Source: an uncultured Bacteroidota bacterium (lineage in GTDB: Bacteria > Bacteroidota > Bacteroidia > Chitinophagales > Saprospiraceae). Taken from it: a DNA stretch of 13,674 bases. The translations under genes and the position numbers were made by a program. Below are positions 5,900 to 12,847 of the stretch, piece after piece (within the stretch, counting starts at the first letter, position 1; each line of letters starts with the position of its first letter). Where the stretch lies: NCBI GenBank assembly GCA_937926185.1, contig CALEYM010000648.1, forward strand, positions 1-13,674, in the 5' to 3' direction. The notes beneath the pieces were generated by a model, which had not been told where the DNA came from, did not search any database, and saw only the letters and a program-made list of their open reading frames with translations.

Positions 5900-8749
5900 A
5901 TGAAACATCTCGCATTAACCGCCTTTATCCTCCTCGGCCACTTCCTCCAGGCCCAAAGCTTCAGTATTACCGGCAAAGTGGTGGACGACGCCAACGCCCC
6001 CCTTCCCGGCGCCACTGTCAGCCTGCAACACCCCTGGGGAGAGACTTTTAAAAATACGGTCAGCCAGGCCGATGGCAGTTTTACGCTGAGCGGCATAGGG
6101 AAAGGCGGCTATGTGGTAGCGATCAACATGCTGAGTTTCAAGCCCCTGAAAAAACAGGTTACCCTTACAACGGCAAACGTACAACTCGGCGCTTTGAAAT
6201 TGGAACCTGACGCAGTAGTACTCGAAGGTGTCGAGATCAAAACCAACGTGCTGCCTTCACAGCAAAAAGGCGACACCACCGAATACAATTCGGGCGCTTT
6301 TAAAGTAATGAAAGACGCCAACGCCGATGAACTCATCGAAAAACTGCCCACCGTGACCGTCGAAAACGGCGCCATAAAAGCCCAGGGCGAAAACGTCACC
6401 CAGGTGCTGGTAGACGGCAAACCCTTCTTTGGCAACGACCCCACCGCCGCGCTCAAAAACCTGCCTGCCGAGGTGATCGACAAGATCCAGATCTTCGACC
6501 AGCAAAGCGAACAGGCGCAGTTTACCGGATTTCAGGACGGCAATACTACCAAAACGATCAATATCGTCACCAAAACAAACATGCGCAGCGGCCAGTTCGG
6601 CAAAGTGTACGCCGGCTACGGCTACGAAGACAAGTACCAGCTGGGCGGCAATATTAATTATTTCGACGGTGACAGGCGTATCTCCCTGCTCGGCATGAGC
6701 AACAACATCAACGTACAGAATTTTGCCGTCGACGATATTCTTGGCGCCATGGGCAGCGGTGGCGGCGGCAACCGCGGGCGCGGCGGCGGACCAGGCGGGC
6801 CGGGCGGCGGACGCCCCGGCGGCGGCGGAACGGGCGATTTTTTGGTGCGCCCTTCGGGCGGTATCGCCACCACGCACGCCCTGGGCGTAAATTATTCGGA
6901 TAAATGGGGCGCCAAAGTGGAGGTAAACGCCAGTTACTTCCTCAATAAAAGCAACAGCGACGCAGAATCCGACACCTACCGGCAATTCATCAACAATACG
7001 GAGACGACACAATTTTATACCGAAAACAACCTCAGCAACACCGACAACCTCAACCACCGGTTCAACGCCCGCATCGAATTCAAACTGGACAGCTTCAACA
7101 CCCTGCTCCTGCGTCCGCGCCTGACCCTCCAGCAAAACGACGGCGTTTCCGCCCTGGCTGGCCAAACCACGCTGGGCAGTCAGCTGCTGAGCCAAACCGA
7201 AAATAATTTCCGGTCCAACTACGACGGCGCCAACTTCAACAACAGCCTGTTGTGGCGGCACCGTTTTGCCAAAAAAGGGCGAACCATGTCGCTCGACCTG
7301 TCCTCCGGCTACGCGCCCAAAAAGGGCCTGAGCAACTTGCAATCGCAGGACCAATATTACTCCGGCCCCGGCATTTCCGACAGCCTCGACCAGCGCGCCA
7401 CGCTCGACGTGAACAGCTGGAACATGGCCGGCAATCTCGAATACACCGAACCGCTGGGCGAGTTCAGCCAGTTGCTGCTGAACTACCGCGCCAGTTATCA
7501 GCAGGAAGCGTCCGACAAACTGACCTACGACTTCTTCGAGCCCGACCAGGGCTACACCCTGCTCAACGAACCCCTGAGCAACGTGTTCTCCAACGATTAC
7601 GTGACCCAACAAGCCGGCGCCGGCTACAACTTCAGCAAGGGCCGCGACCTGAACTTCAACGCGCGACTCAATGCCCAGTGGGCCGAACTCGACAACGACA
7701 AGACCTTCCCGCAACCGGCACAATTCAACCAAAAGTTCTTCAACCTCCTGCCCTCGGCCATGTTGCGCTACAGCCTCGATAAACAGCGCAATGTGCGTAT
7801 TTTCTACCGGAGCAACACGCAACTGCCCTCGGTGGATCAGTTGCAGGACGTGGTCAACAACTCCAATCCCCTGCAATTGCGGGTAGGCAACCCCAACCTG
7901 AAACAAACCTTCCAGCAAAACCTGTTTATCCGCTACCAGGCTTCCAACCCGGAAAAGTCTACCACCTTTTTCGCCATGGCGGGTGGCGGATTTACCAACG
8001 CTTACATCGCCAACGCCACCTACCTGGCCGGCAGCGACCATCCTATTTTCCAGCAGTACGACGTGCAACCCGGCGCACAGATCAGCCGTCCCGTCAACCT
8101 CGACGGCTACTACAATATGCGTTCCTTTGTCTCTTACGGCCGCCCCGTCAAATGGATCAAAACGAACGTCAACGTCGACGTTTCCTACAACTACTCCCGT
8201 ACGCCGGGCCTGCTGAACGACGCGCTCAACTACGCCAACAACCACGCCGCCGGCGTAGGCGTTACCTTTGCCAGCAACATCAGCGAAAAGATCGACTTCA
8301 CCCTGTCGGCCCGGCCCGTGTGGAACAAGGTGACCAACTCCCTGCAAAGCAACGGCAACTCGGAATTTCTCAACATGAGTTCCCGTTTTAAATTCAACTG
8401 GATCATCGTCGAAGGCTTCGTGCTGCGTTCCGATATCGCCCACTCGCTTTATTCCGGCCTGTCCGACGGCTTCAACCAGAATTTCTGGCTCTGGAACCTC
8501 GCCATCGGTAAAAAACTGTTCAAAAACGAACGCGGCGAGATCGCCCTGGCCGTCAACGACCTGCTGAAACAAAACCGCAATATTCAGCGCACCATCACCG
8601 AAACCTACACGGAAGACGTGCAAACCAACGCCCTGCAACAGTTCTTCATGTTGTCGTTCACCTACAACCTGCGAAATTTCAATACGGGCAAACAGGCGAC
8701 GCCGAAAGGGGAGTTTGAAGGGTTTACACCGGGGAATTGGAGAGGCTGA
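5900..8749 (+). CDS. TonB-receptor-like outer-membrane beta-barrel protein with carboxypeptidase-regulatory-like domain
   Basis: 949 aa. The start is placed at ATG 5900 because it begins a signal peptide (MKHLALTAFILLGHFLQAQ). The frame is open further up, to a TTG at 5798, but that codon lies inside a palindrome. Domains: carboxypeptidase-regulatory-like Ig fold (about 22-100, ITGKVVDDANAPLPGATVSL); TonB plug-like domain (about 110-230, including VLVDGKPFFGNDP, LPAEVIDKIQIFD and TKTINIVTKT); then a long beta-barrel region to the C terminus, resembling the outer-membrane beta-barrel family (PF14905 type) common in Bacteroidota. A Gly/Arg/Pro-rich insert occupies about 282-313 and contains RGRGGGPG (292-299), identical to a segment of the nearby kinase. 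I see no T9SS sorting domain. No SusD-like partner lies next to it, so it is not a typical SusCD glycan importer. Role in transport or signalling is unproven. Confidence 0.9.
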   Translation: MKHLALTAFILLGHFLQAQSFSITGKVVDDANAPLPGATVSLQHPWGETFKNTVSQADGSFTLSGIGKGGYVVAINMLSFKPLKKQVTLTTANVQLGALKLEPDAVVLEGVEIKTNVLPSQQKGDTTEYNSGAFKVMKDANADELIEKLPTVTVENGAIKAQGENVTQVLVDGKPFFGNDPTAALKNLPAEVIDKIQIFDQQSEQAQFTGFQDGNTTKTINIVTKTNMRSGQFGKVYAGYGYEDKYQLGGNINYFDGDRRISLLGMSNNINVQNFAVDDILGAMGSGGGGNRGRGGGPGGPGGGRPGGGGTGDFLVRPSGGIATTHALGVNYSDKWGAKVEVNASYFLNKSNSDAESDTYRQFINNTETTQFYTENNLSNTDNLNHRFNARIEFKLDSFNTLLLRPRLTLQQNDGVSALAGQTTLGSQLLSQTENNFRSNYDGANFNNSLLWRHRFAKKGRTMSLDLSSGYAPKKGLSNLQSQDQYYSGPGISDSLDQRATLDVNSWNMAGNLEYTEPLGEFSQLLLNYRASYQQEASDKLTYDFFEPDQGYTLLNEPLSNVFSNDYVTQQAGAGYNFSKGRDLNFNARLNAQWAELDNDKTFPQPAQFNQKFFNLLPSAMLRYSLDKQRNVRIFYRSNTQLPSVDQLQDVVNNSNPLQLRVGNPNLKQTFQQNLFIRYQASNPEKSTTFFAMAGGGFTNAYIANATYLAGSDHPIFQQYDVQPGAQISRPVNLDGYYNMRSFVSYGRPVKWIKTNVNVDVSYNYSRTPGLLNDALNYANNHAAGVGVTFASNISEKIDFTLSARPVWNKVTNSLQSNGNSEFLNMSSRFKFNWIIVEGFVLRSDIAHSLYSGLSDGFNQNFWLWNLAIGKKLFKNERGEIALAVNDLLKQNRNIQRTITETYTEDVQTNALQQFFMLSFTYNLRNFNTGKQATPKGEFEGFTPGNWRG

Positions 8750-8752
8750 AGA

Positions 8753-8808
8753 TTTTTTCACCACGGAGGCACGGAGGCACGGAGAAGGCCGCCTCCGTGG
8801 TGAAAAAA
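8753..8808. repeat. Inverted repeat with internal 8-bp tandem units (ccacggaggcacggagg type)
   Basis: The left arm ttttttcaccacggaggc (8753-8770) is exactly complementary to gcctccgtggtgaaaaaa (8791-8808), with a 20-nt loop. The left side also contains the 8-bp unit acggaggc repeated almost three times (8763-8784). It begins 3 nt after the barrel stop codon and its right arm is followed by the Nudix promoter. The T-rich/A-rich ends mean it could act as a bidirectional terminator-like stem. The sequence resembles a ccacggaggcacgg repeat that I recall from many unrelated bacterial genomes, where its translation appears as TTEARRHGE in spurious ORFs; that resemblance is from memory, not a search. 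Confidence 0.8.
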
Positions 8809-8814
8809 CAATAA

Positions 8815-8822
8815 TATCTTTG
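8815..8822 (+). promoter_or_regulatory. Bacteroidota -7 element (TATCTTTG) for the Nudix regulator
   Basis: TATCTTTG matches the Bacteroidota TAnnTTTG -7 consensus exactly. Transcription would start only a few bases before or at the ATG at 8830, giving a leaderless or nearly leaderless mRNA. No clear TTG/TTTG -33 box is visible at the right distance; that region is occupied by the right arm of the 8753-8808 inverted repeat. Confidence 0.5.
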
Positions 8823-8829
8823 CCCCCTC

Positions 8830-9507
8830 ATGCCACCGCAAATCCACCTCGCCGTCGACGCCGTCGTGTTCGGCTATGCCGGGCAACAGTTGCAACTGCT
8901 GCTGATCCGCCGCAATATTCCTCCGTTCGAAGGGCAATGGGCCTTGCCGGGTGGACTGGTGTTGCCCGACGAATCGCTCGAAGCGGCCGTGGAGCGCGAA
9001 CTGCGCGAAGAAACCGGTATTACCATCACTTACCTGGAACAACTCTACACCTTCGGCCAACCCGGCCGTGACCCGCGCAACCGCGTGGTGTCGGTGGCCT
9101 ACTTCGCGCTGGTCAACCCCGCGCAATTCGAACTGGCCGCCGCTACCGACGCCGCCGACGCCCGCTGGTTCGCCTGCGACAAACTGCCACCACTCGCTTT
9201 TGATCACGCGCAAATCGTAGCGTATGCCCTCCAACGCCTGCGCGCCAAACTCAGCTACGAACCCATCGGCCTCAACCTGCTCGACCAGGACTTCCTGTTT
9301 TCCGACCTGGAAAAACTCTACGAATCCATCCTCGGCCGCAAGATCGACCGGCGCAACTTCCGGAAAAAATTCCTGAGCTTTGGTATCCTCAACGAAACGG
9401 CCACCCGCCACAGCGGCCAGAAAGGGCGGCCCGGCACGCTTTTCCGCTTCGACGTGGAGAAATATAAGGCGCTTAAGGAACGGGGATTCCTGTTCGAAAT
9501 AAAATAA
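8830..9507 (+). CDS. Nudix-domain winged-helix transcriptional regulator (NrtR/AraR-like)
   Basis: 225 aa, a typical length for this family. The N-terminal Nudix domain (about 5-135) carries a complete Nudix box at 42-64 (G-x5-E-x7-RELREETGI). The C-terminal winged helix (about 150-222, DLEKLYESILGRKIDRRNFRKKF...GRPGTLFRF) is characteristic of NrtR-type regulators (COG4111), which bind ADP-ribose or related metabolites through a Nudix domain that is often catalytically dead; in Bacteroides a member, AraR, controls arabinose use. Here the box is intact, so hydrolase activity is possible. Its targets are not evident: no pentose or NAD-biosynthesis genes lie beside it. The start at 8830 sits 7 bp after a -7 element. 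The gene is GC-rich in third positions like the barrel gene upstream. Confidence 0.9.
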   Translation: MPPQIHLAVDAVVFGYAGQQLQLLLIRRNIPPFEGQWALPGGLVLPDESLEAAVERELREETGITITYLEQLYTFGQPGRDPRNRVVSVAYFALVNPAQFELAAATDAADARWFACDKLPPLAFDHAQIVAYALQRLRAKLSYEPIGLNLLDQDFLFSDLEKLYESILGRKIDRRNFRKKFLSFGILNETATRHSGQKGRPGTLFRFDVEKYKALKERGFLFEIK

Positions 9508-9517
9508 CATAATTATT

Positions 9518-9581
9518 ATTCCATAAATTCGCATTAATTTATTGAATTAATTCCATAAATTCGCGCTAATTTATTGAATAT
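9518..9581. repeat. Two 32-bp direct repeats, each an imperfect palindrome (likely operator) before the AAA gene
   Basis: Units at 9518-9549 and 9550-9581 agree at 28 of 32 positions. Each contains TTCCATAAATT, a 6-nt centre (cgcatt or cgcgct) and AATTTATTGAA, whose arms pair at 10 of 11 positions (copy 1 at 9519-9546, copy 2 at 9551-9578). The 32-bp period is about three helical turns, so both palindromes face the same side of the DNA. The second ends 8 bp before the ATPase start codon. This looks like a repressor-binding site overlapping promoter and start, possibly autoregulatory. No TAnnTTTG element was found here. Confidence 0.7.
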
Positions 9582-9586
9582 AAAGT

Positions 9587-10750
9587 ATGAACACCTTTGT
9601 TTCCAGAACAATTGAAGATCAAATCAGACGGCGTCTGACCGGGGAACCGAGAAAGATCATTATCCTGTACGGGCAAAGGCAGGTTGGGAAAACGACCCTT
9701 GCTCAGCACATTTTCCAAAACATGGCGGACCAAAAAGTACTGCGTATCAATGCAGACTTCAACCCGCATACCGAGATATTCTCCTCCAGGGATTTGGCAA
9801 AAATCCGGCTTTTTGTCGCCGGATTCGATTACCTGTTTATTGATGAAGCGCAACGGATTCCCGATATCGGTATTAACCTGAAAATACTTTACGATAATTT
9901 TCCCAATCTTCGGATTTTAGTGACCGGTTCTTCTTCACTCGACCTCGCCAACCGTATTCACGAACCCCTGACCGGACGTACTTGGACCTTCCGGCTTCAT
10001 CCTTTTTCCGCCGAAGAACTGACCGCCCGCTCCAACGCACTCGATTACCACGATCGCCTGGAAGAATGGATGCTTTTCGGGGCTTATCCGGGTGTGTTGG
10101 AACTGGAAAACCATAAAGACAAAGCGACGTTCCTTGGCGAGTTGACCCACGCGTATCTGTATAAAGATGTACTTGAACTGAGCAGCATCAGGCAAAGTCA
10201 AAAATTGCGCGACCTGCTCCGGCTTTTAGCCTTCCAGATCGGCTCGGAGGTTTCTTTTAATGAGTTGGGCCGCCAACTCGGACTCGATACAGCCACCGTA
10301 CAACGCTATGTGGATTTACTGGAAAAAGCATTTGTCATAAAAACGGTGGTCGGATACAGCCGGAATTTGCGCAAGGAGATATCCAAAAAACAAAAAATAT
10401 ATTTTCAGGACCTGGGCGTCCGTAATGCCCTGATTGAAAAATTCGCACCGTTGAATATGCGCGACGATACGGGCGGCCTATGGGAAAATTTCCTTTTTGT
10501 GGAAAGGTCAAAACTGCTCGACAATCATCAGATACGCGCCAGCCGCTTTTTCTGGCGCCTGCAGACCGGCGCCGAATTGGATTACGTGGAAGAGTACGAA
10601 GGCAAACTGGCGGGTTTCGAGTTTAAATTCGGCAACAAATCCGCCAAAGCTCCCCAGGCCTGGCATGAAACCTACCCGGAGGCGAGCTTCCAAACCATAA
10701 ACCGGGAGAATTGGCTGCCGTTTGTTTTGGAAACGGCGGAATTCGCTTAA
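9587..10750 (+). CDS. AAA ATPase with DUF4143 domain (AAA_14/DUF4143 family)
   Basis: 387 aa, normal for the family. The AAA_14 domain (about 20-145) has Walker A GQRQVGKT (29-36), Walker B YLFIDEAQ (82-89) and a sensor-like segment ILVTGSSSLDLANRIHEPLTGR (110-131). A winged-helix-like segment lies at about 222-250 (FNELGRQLGLDTATVQRYVDLLEKA). The C-terminal DUF4143 region (about 297-387) has the fold signature of a PD-(D/E)xK-like nuclease: Asp332 in ELDYV, then Glu345 and Lys347 in FEFK. Known: this family is widespread, accessory and often horizontally transferred; its biological function is not established. The codon choice is visibly more AT-rich than in the Nudix and NAD-kinase-like genes, which supports transfer. 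It stands alone, headed by palindromic direct repeats. Confidence 0.92.
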   Translation: MNTFVSRTIEDQIRRRLTGEPRKIIILYGQRQVGKTTLAQHIFQNMADQKVLRINADFNPHTEIFSSRDLAKIRLFVAGFDYLFIDEAQRIPDIGINLKILYDNFPNLRILVTGSSSLDLANRIHEPLTGRTWTFRLHPFSAEELTARSNALDYHDRLEEWMLFGAYPGVLELENHKDKATFLGELTHAYLYKDVLELSSIRQSQKLRDLLRLLAFQIGSEVSFNELGRQLGLDTATVQRYVDLLEKAFVIKTVVGYSRNLRKEISKKQKIYFQDLGVRNALIEKFAPLNMRDDTGGLWENFLFVERSKLLDNHQIRASRFFWRLQTGAELDYVEEYEGKLAGFEFKFGNKSAKAPQAWHETYPEASFQTINRENWLPFVLETAEFA

Positions 10751-10780
10751 AAACAGGCAGTTGTGATTTGAAAAATTTTT

Positions 10781-10801
10781 TTTGTGTAAAAATTACGCAA
10801 A
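10781..10801. promoter_or_regulatory. Palindromic operator 1 upstream of the SPFH promoter
   Basis: This is a 21-bp imperfect palindrome with core GTGTAAAAATTACGC (10784-10798); the 9-bp arms match at 8 of 9 positions around a 3-nt centre. It is the inverted counterpart of the site at 10834-10854 (19 of 21 identical in inverted orientation). The centre-to-centre distance of 53 bp is close to five helical turns. It lies just upstream of the -33 element, a typical place for a second, looping operator. Confidence 0.6.
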
Positions 10802-10805
10802 AAAC

Positions 10806-10837
10806 TTGCGTCGTATTTTTATGCATCCATATATTTG
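10806..10837 (+). promoter_or_regulatory. Bacteroidota-type promoter for the SPFH/NAD-kinase-like operon
   Basis: A -33 TTG at 10806-10808 and a perfect -7 TATATTTG at 10830-10837 are separated by 21 bp, within the 17-23 bp spacing known for the Bacteroidota housekeeping sigma factor. The predicted start of transcription falls at about 10842-10845, inside operator 2, leaving a leader of about 27 nt before the ATG at 10871. Confidence 0.6.
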
Positions 10838-10854
10838 CGTAAAATTTACACAAA
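10834..10854. promoter_or_regulatory. Palindromic operator 2 over the SPFH transcription start
   Basis: This is a 21-bp imperfect palindrome with core GCGTAAAATTTACAC (10837-10851), sharing the consensus GYGTAAAWWTTACRC with operator 1. It begins inside the -7 box and covers the predicted transcription start, so a bound protein would block initiation. The regulator that binds it is not identifiable from sequence. Confidence 0.6.
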
Positions 10855-10870
10855 TAAAAAATACCCAATC

Positions 10871-11893
10871 ATGTTCGGAATCCGATATGCCAGTTTTGAT
10901 GCGATGACGCACGTTTTGCACTACCAGAACGGAAAAATCTCGAAAGAGGGCCGCGGCCTGTCCTTCTTCTACTTCGAACCCGTCAGTTCTATAGTAGCCA
11001 TCCCCATCGGCAGCAACGACCTGCCCTTCATTTTCAGCGAAACCACCGCCGACTACCAGACCGTCAACATCCAGGGACAGATCACTTACAAGGTGGGCGA
11101 CCCGAAAACGTTGGCCGACATCCTCGATTTTACCATCGACGCCGGCGGGCGCTACAAAAAAAACGACATGGAAAAACTGAACCAGCGCATCATCAACGAG
11201 GCGCAAACCTCCATCTCGTCGTTCATCCACGGTATAGGACTGAAAGAGGCCATGCGCTCGGCCAAAACCATTGAAACGCGCATTTCAGAGAGCCTCCTGA
11301 ACTCGCAGGCCATCAAAATGCTCGGCATCGACATCCTCGGCGCCAACATCCTGGCCATTCACGCCACGCCGGAAATGACCCGCGCCCTCGAAACCGAAAC
11401 CCGCGAAAAACTGCAACAGGAAGCCGACCAGGCCATCTACGAGCGCCGAAACTTCGCCGTGGAACAGGAGCGCAAGATCAAAGAAAGTGAACTGAACACC
11501 GAGATCGCCGTGGAAGAGAAGAAAAAACAGATCGCAGAGAAACAGACCGAGTTGAAAATCCAGGAAGCAGACAGCGACCGCAAACTGCGCGAAATGCAGG
11601 TACAGGCCGACATCTCCGTGGAAAACCAGCGCAAACTATTCCTCGAACAAAAAACCGCCAACGACCGGCTGGAAGCGGAAACGCAGGGCTACACCATAGA
11701 AGCCATGCTCAAACCTTACCGCGACATGGACTGGAAAACCCTGACGGCGCTCCAAAACAACGCCGACCCGAAGATGAACATCGCGCTCGCCTTCCGGCAA
11801 CTGGGCGAAAATGCCGGAAAGATCGGCAACCTCAACATCAGCCCCGATCTGCTGGAAACCCTTCTGAACGACCATAAGCCGGCCAAAAAATGA
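10871..11893 (+). CDS. SPFH/Band-7 domain protein with coiled coil, no membrane anchor
   Basis: 340 aa from the ATG at 10871. An in-frame TTG at 10835 is rejected because it lies within the promoter/operator. The SPFH-like domain covers about 5-170 (ETTADYQTVNIQGQITYKVGDP, RISESLLNSQAIKMLGIDILGANILAI). A long charged helix follows (about 172-270, rich in Glu, Lys and Gln) that should form a coiled coil, then a short C-terminal domain (about 275-335). Unlike classical stomatins/flotillins there is no N-terminal hydrophobic anchor or signal peptide, so a cytoplasmic oligomer is expected. The stop codon overlaps the next start (ATGA), indicating translational coupling to the NAD-kinase-like protein and a joint function. 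SPFH proteins generally form ring or cage assemblies that scaffold other proteins; this specific role is unknown. Confidence 0.88.
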   Translation: MFGIRYASFDAMTHVLHYQNGKISKEGRGLSFFYFEPVSSIVAIPIGSNDLPFIFSETTADYQTVNIQGQITYKVGDPKTLADILDFTIDAGGRYKKNDMEKLNQRIINEAQTSISSFIHGIGLKEAMRSAKTIETRISESLLNSQAIKMLGIDILGANILAIHATPEMTRALETETREKLQQEADQAIYERRNFAVEQERKIKESELNTEIAVEEKKKQIAEKQTELKIQEADSDRKLREMQVQADISVENQRKLFLEQKTANDRLEAETQGYTIEAMLKPYRDMDWKTLTALQNNADPKMNIALAFRQLGENAGKIGNLNISPDLLETLLNDHKPAKK

Positions 11894-12819
11894 AACCCGA
11901 ATACGCCATTATCGTGAAAAACAAAACCCGGCTGGAGGCGCTCACCGAACGCTTCAACACCCGCGCCCAGGCCCGGTTTTACATCGAACGTTCGGGCGGC
12001 GATTTCGCCGGCTATGAGGCCGAACACGAGACCTTCCACCAGGCCCTCGCCCTGCTCCAGTCGCGCCTCAGCGGCGTGATCCGGCACAAGATCGTGGAGC
12101 GGCACTTTTTGCCTTCCTACATCTTCTCCGAAAAAAACCTGATCGTCGTAATCGGGCAGGACGGCCTGGTGGCCAACACGGCCAAATACTCCCGCGGCCT
12201 GCCCATCGTGGCCGTCAACCCCGACCCGGCGCGCTACGACGGCGTGCTGCTGCCCTTCACGGCGGCCGATTTTCTGGGCGGCGTGGAACAGGTGCTCTCC
12301 AACCGCCACCGCACCCGCACCGCCCGCTTCGCCGAGGCCCGCCTCCACGACGGTCAACGCCTGCTGGCCTTTAACGACCTGTTCATCGGCGCCGCCACGC
12401 ACGTTTCGGCGCGCTACGGCATCACCTATAAAGACAAAACCGAAGAACACTCGTCGAGCGGTATCATCGTGTCCACCAAAGCCGGGGCAACGGGCTGGCT
12501 CAGCTCGGTGTTCAACATGGCGGGCGGACTGAGCAGCCTGTTCGGCGGCGGCAAAAAACTCAAACCGCCCACCCTGGCCGACCACGAACTGCTGTTCGCC
12601 GTGCGTGAGCCCTACGTGAGCGTGCGCACCCAGGGCAAGATAGTGGCCGGCGTCCTGCGCGGCAACACCCGCCTCAGCCTGCAATCGTTCATGCCCGCCA
12701 ACGGCGTGATCTTCAGCGACGGCATCGAAAACGATTTTTTGCCGTTCAATAGCGGGACGATAGCGAGCATCGGGCTGGCGGAGGAACGGGCGGTGTTGGT
12801 GGAGAAGGGGGAGGGGTGA
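11890..12819 (+). CDS. Divergent NAD-kinase-fold protein coupled to the SPFH gene
   Basis: 309 aa. The start overlaps the SPFH stop by 4 bp. The order of motifs follows the ATP-NAD kinase fold: an Asp-Gly loop VIGQDGLVANTAKYSRG (87-103; standard enzymes have GGDGT), INP-like PIVAVNPDP (105-113), FNDLFIG (161-167; standard Asn-Glu becomes Asn-Asp), the substrate loop GIIVSTKAGATGWLSS (191-206; standard STPTGSTAY), and a final FSDGIE (275-280). Catalytic Asp91 and Asn162 are kept, but several flanking positions differ, so the substrate may not be NAD or activity may be altered. Such proteins are sometimes annotated as sugar kinase in Bacteroidota (from memory). Codon use is strongly GC-rich at third positions, as in the SPFH gene, suggesting a resident operon. 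It is followed by a weak 6-bp hairpin (12828-12844) and a REP-like element. Confidence 0.82.
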   Translation: MKPEYAIIVKNKTRLEALTERFNTRAQARFYIERSGGDFAGYEAEHETFHQALALLQSRLSGVIRHKIVERHFLPSYIFSEKNLIVVIGQDGLVANTAKYSRGLPIVAVNPDPARYDGVLLPFTAADFLGGVEQVLSNRHRTRTARFAEARLHDGQRLLAFNDLFIGAATHVSARYGITYKDKTEEHSSSGIIVSTKAGATGWLSSVFNMAGGLSSLFGGGKKLKPPTLADHELLFAVREPYVSVRTQGKIVAGVLRGNTRLSLQSFMPANGVIFSDGIENDFLPFNSGTIASIGLAEERAVLVEKGEG

Positions 12820-12847
12820 AAGGTATCGCCGAACCCCGTTCGGCACT

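Noticed and set aside
5900..8749. Assignment of the barrel protein as a SusC glycan importer
   Set aside because: There is no SusD-like lipoprotein beside it and no SusC-specific TonB-box context visible; it fits the general outer-membrane beta-barrel family better.
6257..8764. Very long antisense open frame (835 codons) opposite the barrel gene
   Set aside because: The translation is low-complexity and Val/Gly-rich with no signal peptide or motif. It is the usual antisense shadow of a GC-biased coding gene, and the plus strand has clear domains throughout.
8715..9071. Open frame spanning the 8753-8808 repeat and the Nudix gene in another frame
   Set aside because: It contains the TTEARRHGE-type translation of the repeat and then an out-of-frame reading of the Nudix gene; a spurious ORF.
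10835..10870. Extension of the SPFH gene to a TTG at 10835
   Set aside because: The codon lies in the -7 box/operator, upstream of the predicted transcription start.
12828..12844. Intrinsic terminator after the NAD-kinase-like gene (gccgaa-ccccg-ttcggc)
   Set aside because: Only a 6-bp stem and no T-tract follows. The adjoining 36-bp-arm palindrome is a much stronger structure, so a separate terminator is not called.
11716..12846. Antisense open frame of 376 codons opposite the NAD-kinase-like gene
   Set aside because: His/Gly/Ala/Val-rich with no recognisable domain; it mirrors the strong third-position GC of the real gene and crosses the SPFH/NAD-kinase boundary.
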